Assembly: GCA_014773175.1 (NCBI GenBank)
Contig: VXCM01001306.1
Location: 62,001-126,000 of the forward strand
Reading direction: 5' to 3'
Source: Lucifuga dentata
Taxonomy: Eukaryota > Chordata > Actinopteri > Ophidiiformes > Bythitidae
Length of the DNA stretch: 64,000 nt
In this document: piece after piece, positions 1-13,311 of the stretch
Layout of the letters: every line of letters starts with the position of its first letter
Position numbering within the stretch: the first letter of the stretch is position 1
The notes under the pieces: generated by a model
Database searches by the model: none
Told to the model about the DNA's origin: nothing
The model's input: only the letters and a program-made list of their open reading frames with translations
Position numbers and translations under genes: made by a program

Positions 1-560
1 CGTTACTCTGCAGCCTGATTAACTGATGTTGAAATTGGAAACGGAACATGTTGAGAAAGACGCAGGACACATGAATATTTCATCACATCACTATAGTGTC
101 GGTGTGTGTCTGTTAAAAAGTTTAAAAAGTGTTACATCCTGATCTACTCAGAAACACACCGTGCATGTTTTTCATTCATTCATTCATTTACTCATCGTAA
201 AATACAAACAATTCAGTCTTTATCCGTTCAGGACTTTAAAATATTTTCTCTGTAATTTAGGAAATAAAACAATAATTGACAGCTTTAGCACAAACCAAAC
301 CCTCAGGGTCCTCATGACCTCTTGTTGCAAAGGAACTGCTTTGAAGAAACCATCAAATAATATTATACTAATTATGCTATAATACTGTATATTATAATAA
401 TATTATTTTAATTACACCCAATTACTATACACAGTATGTAGTAATTGGGTGTGAATTTATAGATATTTTATTCTTTTGTTTGAAGGATAAGAAAGAGTAG
501 GGTCTCTTAGATCATAAAGATAATACATGGAAATGATCAATAGCTTTGTTTTACCTATGA

Positions 561-591
561 CAGACATAGATAGACAGACAGACAGACAGAC

Positions 592-638
<47 letters not shown>

Positions 639-651
639 NAGACAGACAGAC

Positions 652-704
<53 letters not shown>
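561..704. repeat. GATA/GACA microsatellite
   Basis: The stretch consists of GACA and GATA tetranucleotides. The GACA block occurs twice, once on each side of a single N at 639, so its true length is uncertain. The long Tyr-Leu-Ser-Ile reading frames here are products of the repeat. Confidence 0.95.
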
Positions 705-705
<1 letters not shown>

Positions 706-1320
706 GTCCAACATTATTGGAACCCATGCCCTTTTTTTGAAAAAATATTATCAAAATAAAGCCTCATCAAAACAGCTGCCCTCAGCTTTAATGACAGTTT
801 GACACATTTCAAGAGTTTCTCTAGATATAATCTTGGCTAAAATTTCTCAAGATTATCTAGAAAAACTCTTAAAAATGCCCAAAATATGTTAACCTGTCAT
901 CAAAACATTCCTTCTGAAGAAACTCCCAGAGCTGTTTGGCACTGCATGGTTGTTTTGACCTTTTGATCCCACACACTTCAATGCGAGAGAGCTCTGGTTA
1001 CTGTATTGGCCAAGACATGAACTCACACAACCAGATATTTGGTTGTGTGAATAATTGCTGCACAGTAAGTATTTACAATTAATTTCAGGTGATTTCGCCA
1101 TCATTAAGTGTGAATCATAAAATAGAGAATTTAGAGCCCTTCCAGTAAGCTATATTCTTTTTTCCTGCTTATATTTCATGAATATCTAAATGCAGCATGG
1201 TGCTTTACAAACAAACACCACAGTCGCTATTCAAACCTCAAAAATAATGAGCCATACATACTTCTAGTAAAAATTATTAATGTATAGATGTCCCATTAAT
1301 TTTGGACCCTTGTGTAGATA
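705..1320. mobile_element. Possible degenerate inverted-repeat DNA transposon fragment
   Basis: The left edge reads AGTCCAACATTATTGGAACC. The right edge, near 1290-1312, read on the other strand gives GGGTCCAAAATTAATGGGAC, which is similar. No transposase reading frame is left. The resemblance is to a decayed Tc1/mariner-like or MITE element, but no clean target duplication is visible because the left side abuts the GATA repeat. Confidence 0.3.
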
Positions 1321-4062
1321 GATTGGACTGCCCTCTAGTGGAGGAAAGATATACAACATGCATCCTGGCCACCACAGAGCACAAGACTGATTCATTTTCT
1401 GTTCAAGTGAATATCCGGTTGAACAAATCAAACAAGATTCATCTGAACAAAATCAACAGCTTGACGACAAACTAACTTACACACTTACACTCTCATGATC
1501 TTACAAGTTCAGCAATGATGTGATACAAACAAGCATTTACAGACATATGTCTTGTATAATTTTTTTTATTTTTTTTATTTCTTCAAGTTACAAGGGGAAG
1601 CACATTTATCCATTTTTTGCCTTTAAAAATCAGGGATATCTTGATTTATATCCTGGACATCAGGGGTTAAAGACCAAATAAAAAATATTCAAACAAATTA
1701 TAGGCATCAAATATGTGTCTCATCAATAAAAGAACATAATACACTGATGAATCCAGATGACAACAAACAACAAAGATGGACAGCGTTTGTTTTTCCTGCA
1801 AATAACAAAACCTCAAAGCAACATTTCCAATGAGATCATCTCCTAAGAACTACACCAACATGTATTTGGTTATCAGGGTGATTACAGCCATTCATTCTAG
1901 GCTATTTAACATTGAATACATTTTTTTAATATGCTAGTTTTACAAACCTATGCTAATTTTCATTTGAAGGTAAATACCCTCTTGAGTTAATGGATACCAG
2001 AAATCCTGATATCATATTGCAAGTATAATGTCTTTTTAAATCAATAAAAAATTATAAAGGGATTGATTCAATTTTCATTAAGCTCTATATTTTTTCTTCA
2101 AACAAGAAGAAATAGCCCATTTTGATATAAGTGGAGTAAGATCAGATTCTAATTTTTCCTTACAGAAATAAAACATAAACTGATCTGCAATGATGCACAT
2201 TACAAATATGTACCAAGCTCAGATTAGTGCATCAGCATGAACATTAACTGTTGCTGCTCTGGTAACATCTTCTCTTTTCCTCCAGTGTGGGACATGCACA
2301 AAGAGTGTGTGTTAACAGAGATGTATGTCATTTCAGGGTAAACCAGTTATTATACATGAGAAAAGCATTAAACGGTCCTCTGTGATGACACCAAATCGAG
2401 TCCGAGGGAGTTTCCTTACTTTCTTTTTCATGAAATAAAACTTGGACATTAGTTAGATTTTGGTCTCACCATGTTGGAAAGCAAATGTCTCAAAATTAAA
2501 AAAAAACAAAACAAAAAACTCATTATTGTGACCATAAAATGTTCTGACCATGAATGCCTGAAACCAAGAGCACTTCTGTATGACAACTTCCTTATCTGTG
2601 GGTGATGAAGGTGGAAATTTTTGCATAAGAAAGAGCAGGGGTGCAACATGTCTTTGGAGGATCTGATTCAACAATGTAAGGAGTTATCCCACAAAGATGT
2701 ATAATTCTCCTCATTTTACAGGACAATTAGTTTTTAAACTAGTGTGTTATATAAGTATTAAACCATACATTATGATAGGAGTCACCGCCTGCAAAAACTA
2801 ACTATCCCTACACAAGTCAAACATCTATTATAGTTTAACACAAGCAATAGGCAAAGTTAAGAAGTTTAACATTTCAACAAGGACCTGGGTAATTCCCGCC
2901 CTGCCCCAAATACCAAACCCCACCAAACCCCCCCACAGCCTGAGCACACACAGGCCCTGCACACAGGGTTCCTCCCCAGCATTATAGCTCCACAAAGCCC
3001 TACACAACTTTACTTCTGTCATGCCACAATACGTATACAAAGATACTCATAGAATGACAAATACTTTCCTAAAACGGAGAGGAAGAGAAGGAAGTCGGTG
3101 TTGGAGAAGGAGGAGGAGCAGGTTTGTGAGCTTCCTCTTGTGACTTCTGCTGGACATCAGGGGTCAATACAACATAGCCATCATACGCCATGATTCTCTG
3201 TGGGTTACATTCAGACATGCACACACTCACACATATGCTGTGGCATTGGTATGTGGCCGTTCATGGTTGGTGCACTGGTGTATCTTAAGGGGTGGAAAGT
3301 GTTTTGTGTGTGAACACTAAGGTGCAAAGGGTCAGCAGGTTTGCACAGAGGGCAGTCCTGTCGGAGAGGCTGTCTGCAGCCATCAGTCTGTGCGCCACGT
3401 ACGCATGACTGCACTCAGTCCTTTCAGTCCTTGGAAGTAATGATTATAATGACAACCACCCAATGCTTCATAAAGAAAAGGCAGCAGCAAAAAATTTAAA
3501 GGTGACAGAAAATTCAATTCCTGCTGTTTTGAACTTGAGACCACACAGAAATCGTGGATTGTCATCCTGCAGTCTTCTGTGGTCGTGAAAAAGATAAGAT
3601 GACTGATGATGTGGTAAAACACTGAATGAGGAAAAGATGGTGAATGATAGTGAGGAAGAGATGGTGAGGTGTGATTTGTGAAACTAAGAAGAAAGCTGAG
3701 TGTAAACAGTCACACTGTGTCCAGGATGGTCTCTTCCTTCCAGCCTTTTCTCCTGCCAGGCCTGGACCGGTTGGGCAGCAAAGGTGGAGCAGCATGAAAG
3801 CCTTGTTGGCAGAGTCAGCGGCCATGGAAGGTGATGGAAATGAGATGCACTCCTTTCTGATCTAGNGGGGGGGGGGGGGGAAACAGGGCTGGCAGTAATG
3901 TATTCCTAAGGGCAAATATTCTGCAATAATCATACTGCAGATCCTCATGTAGCAATAAAAATCCTTGTGTTACTGTAAAAAATTGTCTTGTTTAAATATG
4001 AATATAGTACTGAGTTTCTGCTCTTTAGGAAGTCTGTTGAAGAGAACATTATCTCCCCTTCA
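1321..4062 (-). other. Downstream flank and probable 3' UTR of ube2h
   Basis: No convincing coding exon is visible on either strand. The stretch is AT-rich, and minus-strand AATAAA-type poly(A) signals are possible in the T-rich tract near 1560-1580. A poly-G run beside the N at 3866 is probably an assembly junction. Because ube2h ends at 4063 on the minus strand, much of this is likely its 3' UTR, which is long in other vertebrates. Confidence 0.4.
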
Positions 4063-7000
4063 CTACAACTCCATGTCCTGAGCCTCATCCTCAGAAAAGT
4101 CTGACATGGAGCTTTCAGAAGAGGAGTCTCCTGCTCCCTCCTCCTGCTCCTTTAGAGCCTCCTCTGTGGCGTACTTCTGGATGTACTCTGAAACAAAGAA
4201 GGAGCAGGATGAAAGACTGAGTCAGTGTGACATGTTCACAGATTCACAGCTTCACTCCTTCAGCTTTTTCCCACATCATCAGACAGCTTCAGATATGTCA
4301 GTCATGGTTGAAACACTACAAATGTATTCTGGGATGGCAAAGAATGAATATTTTATATTCCCTCGATAAAAAAAATTGAGGCAAAACAAGCTCATCCTCC
4401 AACAAAAAGCTATATATATATTTTTTTTTTTTTCTTGTTTTGTTTCTTTAGTCAACCACTTTTCAGTCAGATTGTTTGAAGAAACGGCTGTACTACCTTT
4501 AATCTTGTGTTTATAATCCTCTGGCCGATGCAGATACATGGCGGCTGCATCTCCGTTCAGAGGATCGATGGGGTTGGGGTAGGCAAGCAGCTGAGGGAGG
4601 AACGACTCAAAGATGTTGGTGAGGTCTAACGTGTGGAGGGAGAAAACTTAAGTTAGTTCAGCGAATAACAAATTTTACAGAGATCATATGAAGCAACCAA
4701 CAGGCTGGACACTCTAATGTGGTCATTCTGTAAGGTGCCGCTACAACATCAAACATACAGGTCTCTCTTGTGATGTTATGAATAACTTTAAGTGTGGTAA
4801 ACTTAAACTGGTACAAAAAGCAAATAGCTGATCAAATTTAATTTACAACTACTGTAAATATGGCCTTACTGTAAGGTTTTCCACTAACAACTACATTAAC
4901 ACCAGCATATGTTAACCTCTTATTAACATTAATACCTCTGATTAACACCCAGACCACCTCAAACAAGCACTTTTTCATGTCATACTCCAGTAACTAAACA
5001 CACAATGGTGTGTTCTCAAACCACAGACACAACAGCAACAACAAAAGTGCCTGTGATTAAAACTCGCAAATGTTTCAAATGCATCTTAGAAACAAATGAG
5101 CTTCTATGGGTGTTACACTTTAAAGTGTTCTACCAGGTGCAAGTAAACTACATGATTGACAGGGACAGGACTGTGCTGCTTGTGCGCATATGACAGAACC
5201 TGGCAGCGTGCTTGAAAGACCTCTGACATGAAATTAATTTTAGAAGTAACAAAATCTCATGAGAACATTTAGGAGATATACTGATCATAATTGTAGTTGT
5301 AGCTAGACTGTGTTATAATACAGAGTAATTGTTCCAACGTAATGGCGAACAATCACCAATATACAATACTTCGCAATTATTGGCAGGCTTGAATGTTAGC
5401 CAAATTCTGGCTGCTACAAGATGTCTGAGGAAGTTTTAGGTTCGCTGGAATGTTCACATGGGTGCAAAAATGTTTCCAGTAGTTCACTGAAACAACAGAG
5501 ATGACCAAGTGAGCAAAAACCCCTCTGGGCGAGTATTGATGTTCTGCCAGAAGCCACATTCTGAAGTAGATGCTTTTTTTTTTTTTTTTTTNTTTTTTTT
5601 TTTTTTTTTATTGATTATTACCATAAATCAGTTTAACCATGTGAGCAGTGAAATTATTAAAGGCCATCCAATGAGTGGTCATTACCCACCGTATAGAGCT
5701 GTCCATGTCTGATTGATGACATCTAAACACACAGTTCCTGACCTATGAAAAAGACACAGACTGTAAGAGAACCTAGCAGAATTTGTTGAAGCAAAGAAGT
5801 GAAAATAGTTTTGAATAAACCAGAAAAAAAACACAAGTTTCCTCTGCATAGCATGAATCATTTCCTGTATGCAAAAAAACAGACGATGATGATGTGCTCC
5901 AACAATGGCAACAAATATAAAAATATTTATATGTAACCTTCAGGTTGTAAAATTTTTTTAATGTACTCTTTACACAGTTGCTAAGTTAGATAAGAAATAT
6001 AAAAGACAAAGCCCACATTCAGATAGTGTAGATTGATATCTAAAATAGGCCTCCAGTACTTACGCTTCATCAATGTTTGGATGAAATATTTTATTTATGA
6101 ACCCTGTAGAAAAAGAAGCATATTTTAATTACTGTACTGTCTATTGTTTGACACCAACAGGGCAAAATCTGAGAAGAACACAACATTGATATATATTGAT
6201 GATAAATATGTCATACCTATTGATGGTGATTTGAAGGGGTATTTATCTGGTAGATCCACCCGAACTTTCCACACACCTCCTTCATAAGGTGCTGAAACAA
6301 AAATCTCAGATTAGAACACTAAATTCATACACATGCCCAAATTAAAACAGTGTCACACAACTCAGTGCTGCCCAGGCAGCCTAATACACAAATAACAATG
6401 CAGGTCAAAATTATACTGGTGAAATGCTGCTCAAATTTTAGGAGAATCAATAAGAAAACTTTCTGAAGCTCTTACTTCCAGGTGGCCCATGGAACTTGAC
6501 CACAAACTCATTGAGTCCACTAAGGATGGTGACCTCATGTTTGCTCTCAATGCTGACATCTGGTCAAGGAAGAAAAGGCACATGCAACAAGAAGACACAA
6601 GCAACACGCGTGGCAAAGAGTTTCATTAAAATCCAACATATTTTCAAAAAGTTGACTTCAGCGTCTACAATGTACTACAATGTCTACAATCTAAAGCTGC
6701 CAAACTGTCTGATCTCCTTCTGAATGTGCCTGAGCATAGGTCAAATAAAGGATCAATAAAAAGAGTCATGCCAGCATGACCAATCAGCAGCCGCCACCAA
6801 ACTCAACCAGCAGACCACAGTGCTGGTTACCATCATCCAACCTGATTACCGATGAATGAAGACAACATTTCTCATTGCAGAGGACATTAATAATCCACAG
6901 TTCTTATATATATATAACATACAGTAAAAAGAACAAAACATAACCACTCGTTCCCAATGCACCACCATCTGCAACTGACCATGTTTCTGGATTATCTGTG

Positions 7001-9178
7001 ATTTATTTTATTTCCACCTTGAGTAAACCAAGATAAATCAATTCATTCCGACTTGTAAAGAAATTCATCTTCTGACTGTTTCTGTTTTCACATTTCCATT
7101 CAGATTACACAAAAATCATTACAGTGACATGTATGGTAATTACACTTTTAATGTGCTAAACACAATGGCAGATAATCTGCATTAGCATCTATGCATACAT
7201 GCCTTTCAGGTAAACGGGAAGGAACATTATGGCCTGATTCATCATGATTGTACCTGTAACTCCTTACTCAGCAATTTTCAGGTATCCTAGACTAAAGAAG
7301 TCCTGGAAATCCAGTTTAGCGTGTATATTCACCTGCAATCATCCTGTCTGGGCCTTAACTTGTGTGAAATTGTAGCATTTGAGATGTTGTTCATGCTATG
7401 GAATAAATCACACAGGCTCAACTATTAAGTAACTTTTTCTTTCTTTTTCAAAGTTGTGGATAGCTTTTTGAGAAGATTATTAAAAAAGGAGTCAAAAATG
7501 AGGCTTTGCTGTTTTCCTCTGTTTCATATATTTTAAATTTAATGTCATCTTGCTTTTGCACTGTTGTTCAGACAAAATAAGAAATCTAAACACAAAACTT
7601 TGGACTCTGGAATCTTGTGATGGCATCACCATTTTGCAATTTTTTTTTTTTTAATTTTATGCATTAATGATTAATCAAAAAAATAAATTTAAATAACTGT
7701 TAGTTGCAACACTAAAATATTCCTAGTGAAATCTGGAGTAGTTTTTGGAAATGTAGTATAACATAAAAATGCTTTTAAAAAAAAACACTTTGTCATGTAC
7801 TCATAATAGATTATTGCAACAGTGTGTTTGGTCTGATCTGTCCTGTTTTTGGGGCTGGTTTAAGGCTTCGGTGGGCCTACATGTTCCCAGCCCCCATCAC
7901 TGCATGTGCACCTACAGCACGCTTGTTGTTCCACGATCAGCTGGCTCTGAAGCCCCGCCCTCTACCATTTTCCGGATGGTAACAGGCTGACCAATCAGAG
8001 AGCGACGTTTAGCTGCAGAACAAAAACAAAACAATTCAGCTCACGCTGTCAGAAAAACTCTGATGCAAACTTCAGCAGATAACTCAAAATATATAATAAT
8101 TACATTATAAAATTATATTTCAATACGGATTATTTCAAGCAGAGCACACTGTTAAGCTGCCATTAACAATTTTATTATGATAGAGCGGTGTGTTAGATCA
8201 AATAATTTTTAAAGAACAATATCATTTCATTCGCTTTGGCTTTTTACAGTTTAATTTGTATCATTTCTATTTCGACTTTGTATTTTTCTTAGTAAAAAAA
8301 AACAGGAACCATGACTCTACAATAAATACAAATTTATATTTTGTCTTCAATTTGAGATGTTTCGTTACCGAGTAACATTTTCAGAGAGCAAAAAACGGTC
8401 AAAGCTTGGCCTCTCCTTTAACATTAACTTATGTAGTTATGTTATGGACTTTGTATATTATTTGACAACGACTGTCATCGACCTTATGTATTCTCACTTG
8501 GTCATAGGTAGCAGTTAGCTACACCGCGTTTACTAAGGTGAAAATACTGTTTCTGAATCAATCCCTCTCTCTGTTGGTGTAACGCCAGCCTTCGTACATA
8601 ATGTTATCAAAATAAACAGACCAGACCTCACTAATCCTTCACATTGTGTTCTCAGTCGGCTCGGCTAACATATTAAAGGCTAAACCCGTTAGCGTTAACT
8701 TATCGCTAGCAGGCTAACAGTTGAAGCCAGCGTTATATTGCGACAGATTCCGCTGCTAATTCTCGCCTGATACACACAAGCAGCAGAGTGCTACTGTATT
8801 AGCTTGCTAACGCTGGCTAATAAGCTAGCAGCAAGGAGTTCGTCTAAATAAACGTGTAGCTCATTCGCCATAGTGCTAACTCCATAGTGAGCTAGCTAAT
8901 GTGTGCATTATCTGACATTAGACAGTGTTACAGCCCAAATCCAAATCACCATCAGAGTATTTACTCACTTTGGACAAAATCCATTAATCTCACATAGCTA
9001 GTACAACATCCAACACATCCTCACAGGAACGAATGCTGTAATTCACAAACATCAGCTGACAATTATTATAACACAAGACATGATTTAGCTCTTCAGGTTT
9101 GTTGTTTATGTTAAGGAAAGGATACAGTTTCACCACGTCGGTATCCATTCGCCTCTTGCCCGGACTTGGAGACGACAT
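4063..9178 (-). CDS. ube2h: Ubiquitin-conjugating enzyme E2 H, complete in seven exons
   Basis: E2 enzyme that takes ubiquitin from E1 and, in vertebrates, works mainly with the CTLH/GID E3 complex. Coding exons in transcript order are 9126-9178, 6476-6552, 6217-6291, 6064-6103, 5690-5742, 4497-4625 and 4063-4187. They total 552 nt (183 aa plus stop), the usual family length. The start [18 protein letters not shown] matches the known UBE2H N-terminus and needs no alternative. The active-site region [17 protein letters not shown] carries the catalytic Cys, and FHPNID lies just upstream of it. The C-terminus is the acidic tail ending [10 protein letters not shown]. All introns use GT-AG in matching phase. 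The acceptor of the active-site exon is at 5742, because only this choice restores Ala-Ser-Gly. It is head to head with klhdc10, as expected from human 7q32. Identification is near certain. Confidence 0.97.
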
Positions 9179-9412
9179 TTTTGTATTCCTTTCAGAAGTG
9201 ATCTAAAAATATTGCAGCGACCGTTCTGTATCAGCCTTTCAGATTGAAATAATTAGAAGCTTTTTGGAGTGTATCAGCAGCCTGCCCAGTATATCCATAA
9301 ACTCAATTCGGATTGTAACATCGCCCACTTTTTCTCTCAGAGGAGCCTAAATATTCTGCCTATATCTAGTTATATCCGGTCCTGAAGCCTCTATCTCTCT
9401 CTCTCTCACACT

Positions 9413-9475
<63 letters not shown>

Positions 9476-12094
9476 CACCGAGAGGAGGGGCTGAAGTATA
9501 GAAGTAGACTTTACAGAATAAAAATACACCAGGTTGACTACTTGTTTTTCCAAAGCAAATTCCATTGGGAAGTTTATTCCAGCCAAAAAATATTAAACAA
9601 GCACAAAGTTGTCCCCATCACTGTCATCAAAAAATATAAAACAACACAAAACCTGGTATTAATTGGATGAAGAAACTTATTTTAAAATCTTGTATTTACT
9701 TTAACAAAGAGTACCACTAGTGGGATGAGTTCTGCCTATAAGCCCAAATCCTTAACCTACACCACTTTTTTTTAAAGGGCTGACAGTCACATTTGAAAAA
9801 CAGGGATAGATGCACATGCCCATAACTGCATCTGAACTAACTTGTGCTGAAAGGGTGAATCATGACCTTAATGACCCATGTGGTATTCCACCACCCCAGC
9901 TCACTCTCCCAAGCCAGTGGTCATAAGCCAGATGCCTCTGTTATTTAGTATGTGTTTTCTGCATTGCATTGGGCCAGTAATGAAGCAGACCCCTGGAAAA
10001 AAAAAAAAAAAAAAAAAAAAAACAGTATTCCAGAGGGCCAGTCCACTATTGCCATTAAAACATCTATAAGTCAAGATTTAAGTGTGTGCATGGACAAATT
10101 CACAAGAACTGTGTTTTAAAAACAGGAGAGAAATGGTTTCTTTTTGCTCTCTATATTCAGAACTGCTCATATCCAAGGACCCAGAAAAACTTTTTTAAAA
10201 ACATATCCATTACAAAAGAGGCTTGAGTATCACACACTTTTTGAAATAGCAAAACCATGAGGTTAATTTATTATCATTATTTCCATTATTGCATTATTGC
10301 CATTAATATATTAGTGACAGCATATTCTCAAGTACTCCATATCAGACAAAATTAAAAGGAGGAATTTTCAAGCATGCTTTTAGAATGGAGTGCTCACAAA
10401 ATCAGGATTTGTTTCTCCCCTCAAAACCTGGTTTGAACTCATAATCTCTCCTTGTGTGCTCTTAAATCTTAGCTTGCAAGTGATTAACACTCCAATTTTG
10501 GGTTCATTTTTGGCTGTAATAATCATGCATCATGCAATGAAGTCTACCAATATACAATTCTGTTTGAAAAATGAATTAACTTGTGAACTTTTATTTATTG
10601 GGTTGCTTGAACTGTGCTCTAAAATAAAATATGTGTATAATCTAGCACACATTTATCTATGTTTGAATTATCTTATTCTTATGGAAGTATCACATTAGGC
10701 CAAACTTGTTTTTTCAAAATTTACACCTAGCTTTGAAAAAAAAGTAATATAAATACTTAAAAGGTAATTTTTGGCCTATTAGCATAACAGCCCATTGAAT
10801 TATTCTATTCCTAAACTGGAGCCAGATTCTGTCTGTTACTCCAGTACAGTACTATATGTACTGTATGTGTATAATATATATGTGCACATTGTGGATATGT
10901 ATATGTATATCAAACAGTCTCTTGTATGGAGGGCCATTTCTGCCACTGTGGAAAGTGGCCAGTAATGGCTGCCGAGTCACAAGACCTGAGATGGTTCTGA
11001 GGTGGTCATAAAACCCCTGCTAGTCAACAATTTTTGTCTCAAAACTGTGACTAAAAAAGATGTGCCTGACCCAACTGAGTAAATGGTCAAAGATAAACAC
11101 ATCGACCTTAAGATAAAACCGCCATTTGGCTGTCATTGGGCACATGATAAAGGCGTATACCAGCTTCTATGCATCTGCAGATACAGCCATTACTGATTAC
11201 ATCAGTCTCTTACTCAGTCTATGACCAGTGGAGTCACTCCTGACTTTATAACTGGCCAATATTGCATGACATTTTGGTTTGTGTTTTTTTGCATTTGGGG
11301 AAAATATCTCTCATGTTTATTAGTTATCAGTCAAATAAGTTAAAAAAAAAAAAAAAAAGNTAAAAAAAAAAAAAAAAAGCTCAGCCAGTGACGAAGGCTG
11401 CAAAGTAGCTTCATTAAAGATAGTGAGTCATTGTTAAGTCTTATATTGCAGGAAAAAAAAGAGGCTGAGCAATTTTTATCATTATTTTTGTATTCATTCT
11501 AATCTTTTCATGGATTTACAAACTTTGGTGATTTAGTCTTTGCAAAGCATAAAAACTGCAATGAATATCTATCAGGCATTCTAATCTTTGCATTCATAAA
11601 CAAACTTTGGTGCTGACCTAGTTCTTTGCAAAGCATAAAAACAGTGAATATCTATCAGGCAAACCACTTTAGGACTTCCTAAGTCTTTGATTAGATCACT
11701 GGATAGAACCAATTTTATTAACACTTTTGCAACCCATTGTTCAAGAATCTCTTTCTGTCAATGTGGCAATCCATAGTCTGTCTTCAAATCCTACTTGTCA
11801 ATCTGTTGAGGGATCATTTGAAAAGGTATAGTTAACCCACTGCACCATGATGTTTTCTTTTTATAATTTACCATTCTAAACCTTCGGTTAGTATTTCAGC
11901 AACCTGAAACTTTCAGGAGTGCAAAGAAAAAACGACAGCAACTTCAAAATGACTGATTATTTTTGATTATTGTCACACTGCATTGTGTTACATTGTTTTT
12001 CATAATGACACACAATGAGGCCTATATTATGGTTACATGTAACACACGAACACAATTGCATGTAAATATTCTCTGTAAATATTCTCGATATTTG
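9179..12094. other. Intergenic region between divergent ube2h and klhdc10
   Basis: This interval holds the presumed ube2h promoter and 5' UTR just right of 9178, a CA microsatellite, a poly-A run near 9998-10021 and an A-rich contig junction at 11341-11379. I see no gene, and the longer reading frames have no homology I recognise. Confidence 0.5.
9415..9472. repeat. CA dinucleotide microsatellite
   Basis: About 29 CA units follow a short CT run. The repeat lies roughly 240 bp upstream of the ube2h start codon, in the likely promoter or 5' UTR. Confidence 0.97.
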
Positions 12095-12225
12095 CAAGAA
12101 GACGAAGGTCCAAGTCTTTAGAGTCCTGGTGCTCCTGGTCTTACTTTATGGTTGTGAGANCAAGAAGACGAAGGTCCAAGTCTTTAGAGTCCTGGTGCTC
12201 CTGGTCTTACTTTATGGTTGTGAGA
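12095..12225. repeat. Contig-junction duplication around N at 12160
   Basis: Positions 12095-12159 and 12161-12225 are the same 65 bp, separated by one N. This is best read as two contig ends whose overlap was not merged, and it sits inside the LINE remnant. Confidence 0.85.
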
Positions 12226-12655
12226 CAGACCTGAACGCTAACCAGTGACTTGAGACGATGACTGAAAGTCTTCGGTACTCGGTCTCTCTGGAGAATCCAG
12301 TACCACTGGTTTGACTTTGTGGCGAGCGGTTGCTCCCGGAGGCCCAGATGAGACCGATTGCCAACATTGTGAGGGAGCGCCAGTTGCGACACTACGTCCA
12401 TGTGGCGCATTTCTCCGAGGATGATCCAGCATGCAGGTGCCTCATTGCTGAGGACCCCAGTGACTGGACCAGGCTGAGGGGATGCCTACGTAACACCTGG
12501 CTGCGGCAGTGGATACCTCCGCAAGAGGTGGATAGACCGCGTATCTGCCAGGATGGTTGCCAACCGGGACCTGGGGCGTTTCTGTTGCATGGTGAATGCT
12601 ACAACGCACAGCCCAGGGCATGCTCCTGACCTGACCTGACCTGACCTGACTTGAG
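12100..12655 (+). mobile_element. 3' fragment of a non-LTR retrotransposon (LINE)
   Basis: The plus strand encodes remnants of the C-terminal end of a LINE reverse-transcriptase polyprotein: VFRVLVLLVLLYGCET, then RERQLRHYVHVAHFSEDDPA, then a TRLRGCLRNTWL-like segment. These match the conserved tail of RTE-like fish LINE proteins as I recall them. Frame breaks and stop codons show that it is dead. A short tail of about five CCTGA units near 12626-12652 ends the element. The 5' part is missing, which is typical of truncated LINE insertion. Confidence 0.7.
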
Positions 12656-13311
12656 GTGTCCTTCATGCAACCTGAAGAGTGTGAACTGAAAGACAAAGGA
12701 GTGTGGTTAATCCAATCCATTGTGTTTGCTTCTGTATCACAGAGACAACACTTAACTAAAACACAAGCAAAAACACCTTTATGTGCATTTTTACACAGCA
12801 TATTCAAATTAACTTTAATCCAGATTACTGTTTGGGCTTTTTTTTTTTTTTTTTTTNTTTTTTTTTTTTTTTTTTTAATGTTTTTGGTATTTGCAGTGGA
12901 TTTGGACACATTGGACACATTTGCTCTGGATTTGGACACATTGTGATTTTGCCCCTTGTTTTTGTTTGAGGACATACCTTGATGTTTGAGTTTTGACCTT
13001 TGGCTTTGGGGACAAAACGTGGAGGTTTATATGTTTTCCCAACGTTCTAAATTTTGGGTTTAGCATGGCACAACCACAAAAAAACATGAGGTTCTTGAAT
13101 GCGACACGAGTGAATGGAGCGCTCTGATTGGTCAGAATGTCCCAGCTGGCTGTGACACAGTAGTAGTATCAGCAGGTGTGGAGGGTTTTTCCTCTTATGT
13201 TTCTGTTTGTGCTGGAGACTTCAGTCTCATGCTACGACGTTCGATTAAACCCAAAAGGGTTCCTTTCCAGGTCTGGGTTTGAACCCTTGCTCTTTGCTTA
13301 CCAGTGGAAAA

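Noticed and set aside
457..754. Two minus-strand frames rich in Tyr-Leu-Ser-Ile
   Set aside because: They are translations of the GATA/GACA microsatellite.
12442..12975. 177-codon minus-strand frame with a poly-Lys stretch
   Set aside because: It runs antisense to a LINE remnant and through a homopolymer contig junction, with no homology.
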